Source of the DNA: Richelia sp. CSU_2_1 | Lineage (GTDB): Bacteria > Cyanobacteriota > Cyanobacteriia > Cyanobacteriales > Microcoleaceae | Direction: 5' to 3' | Assembly: GCA_012034575.1 (NCBI GenBank) | Contig: JAAUPF010000036.1 | Span: 1-45,378, forward strand | DNA: 45,378 nt | Shown here: one piece after another, positions 44,791 through 45,378 of the stretch | How positions within the stretch are numbered: position 1 is the first letter of the stretch | How the letters are laid out: the number at the start of each line of letters is the position of its first letter | Program-made: the position numbers and the translations under genes | The notes under the pieces: generated by a model | What the model saw: the letters and a program-made list of their open reading frames with translations, nothing else | Told to the model about the DNA's origin: nothing | The model's database searches: none

Positions 44791-45378
44791 ATGCGCTGGA
44801 GTGCAAATATAGCAGTATTTCGGTTTGGAGTCGCACTTCTGAGCGCGCTTTCCACTCCTTGCTTGGATGCCAATAAAGCTATATCCCAAACTGTCGATAT
44901 TTCTCAATTGCCTGCTGCCACTGCCGATCCGACAGCTACCGGATCGATCGCGCTGACACTGCAAAAACCGGAAATTAACCTGGATAAAAACCCGATCGAT
45001 TTAGTTGCAGCCAGCGATATCGCCAACAGTCAAAATACTTATTCCACAATTGATGAAATTGATGAAACTGTTGTCGCTGCGCCAATATTGCCTGCTGCAA
45101 ATGAGTGCGCCAACAGCCAAGATGCCCCTGCCGCCCTTGATGAAACAATCGGCGCTGCGCCCATCTGGCCCGCATCCAGCCAACTGACTGACAGCAATGA
45201 AAAATCTCAAAACCAGCCAAACAGCAACTTTTTAGCCCAAAACCCACCGACTGCCCCAAGACAATCTGCCCAAGATCGACGATTCAAATCGCGGATCTCT
45301 TCGTACCGCCGCCCTCCGCGCAACCCGATCCCAACCGCGATCGCTTCCTGCAACCAACCCCGCAGCCACTCCCGGAAC
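44791..45378 (+). CDS. N-terminus of a ShlB/FhaC-type two-partner secretion transporter, cut by the window edge
   Basis: From the ATG at 44791 the frame is open to the right edge (196 codons). It starts with a signal-peptide-like segment (about 8-30, VFRFGVALLSALSTP) and a long low-complexity Ala/Asp/Ser-rich linker with a repeated DET...AAPI phrase. Near the edge the frame becomes Arg-rich. One base later the reading DLFVPPPSAQPDPNRDRF appears, typical of the region before the POTRA domains of cyanobacterial FhaC/ShlB proteins, so a base is probably missing near 45289-45293. The outer-membrane barrel would lie beyond the window. No strong ribosome binding site. Confidence 0.5.
   Translation, partial: MRWSANIAVFRFGVALLSALSTPCLDANKAISQTVDISQLPAATADPTATGSIALTLQKPEINLDKNPIDLVAASDIANSQNTYSTIDEIDETVVAAPILPAANECANSQDAPAALDETIGAAPIWPASSQLTDSNEKSQNQPNSNFLAQNPPTAPRQSAQDRRFKSRISSYRRPPRNPIPTAIASCNQPRSHSRN

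Overview
The window looks like chromosomal DNA from a filamentous cyanobacterium of the Oscillatoriales (Microcoleus, Phormidium or Oscillatoria type). The evidence is the frequent HIP1 octamer GCGATCGC, many 7-bp tandem repeat arrays (STRRs) between genes, a RuBisCO activase carrying the cyanobacterial small-subunit-like tail, an nrtABCD nitrate transporter whose NrtC is a fusion, a photosynthesis-type Get3d ATPase, and several small cyanobacterial DUF families. This is inferred from gene content only. I saw no rRNA or tRNA gene and no CRISPR array.

Layout. 1-1500: a decayed leucine-rich-repeat gene and a Uma2-type nuclease-like protein. 1501-8189: nrtA-nrtB-nrtC-nrtD, with a perfect NtcA-type site far upstream, a terminator after nrtD, and unusually long, repeat-filled spacers. 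8500-17144: housekeeping and unknown genes (serine hydrolase, DUF4112, 2TM protein, PQQ-type propeller, DUF255 thioredoxin-like protein) separated by MITE-like palindromes and STRRs. 17443-23886: Nudix hydrolase, TonB-like protein, Get3d, DUF2862 and a GH13 amylase. 23996-25466: a TnpB-only IS200/IS605-type element. 25619-32545: a large TPR-CHAT protein, an acetylornithine aminotransferase-like enzyme and RuBisCO activase.

33435-39252 is the most striking region. It is a RiPP locus of the azole (TOMM) type: a precursor with a nitrile-hydratase-like leader and a very short Ser-Cys-Cys end, a fused leader-binding/YcaO cyclodehydratase, an amidohydrolase, and a SagB-type dehydrogenase. A perfect 15-bp hairpin separates precursor from enzyme gene and may attenuate transcription.

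39637-43621 is an accessory block with no HIP1 site for about 4.9 kb. A methyltransferase-like protein of the bis-aminopropyl-spermidine-synthase family and two mutually similar unrecognised proteins flank a tight ImmA/IrrE metallopeptidase/PIN-like pair. This is the best candidate for an undescribed defence or toxin-antitoxin-like system. The right end has a HAD hydrolase and the start of a two-partner-secretion transporter.

At least six genes carry single-base frameshifts whose coding sense resumes in another frame, several at short homopolymers. This could be sequencing error or real decay, so pseudogene calls here should be treated with caution.
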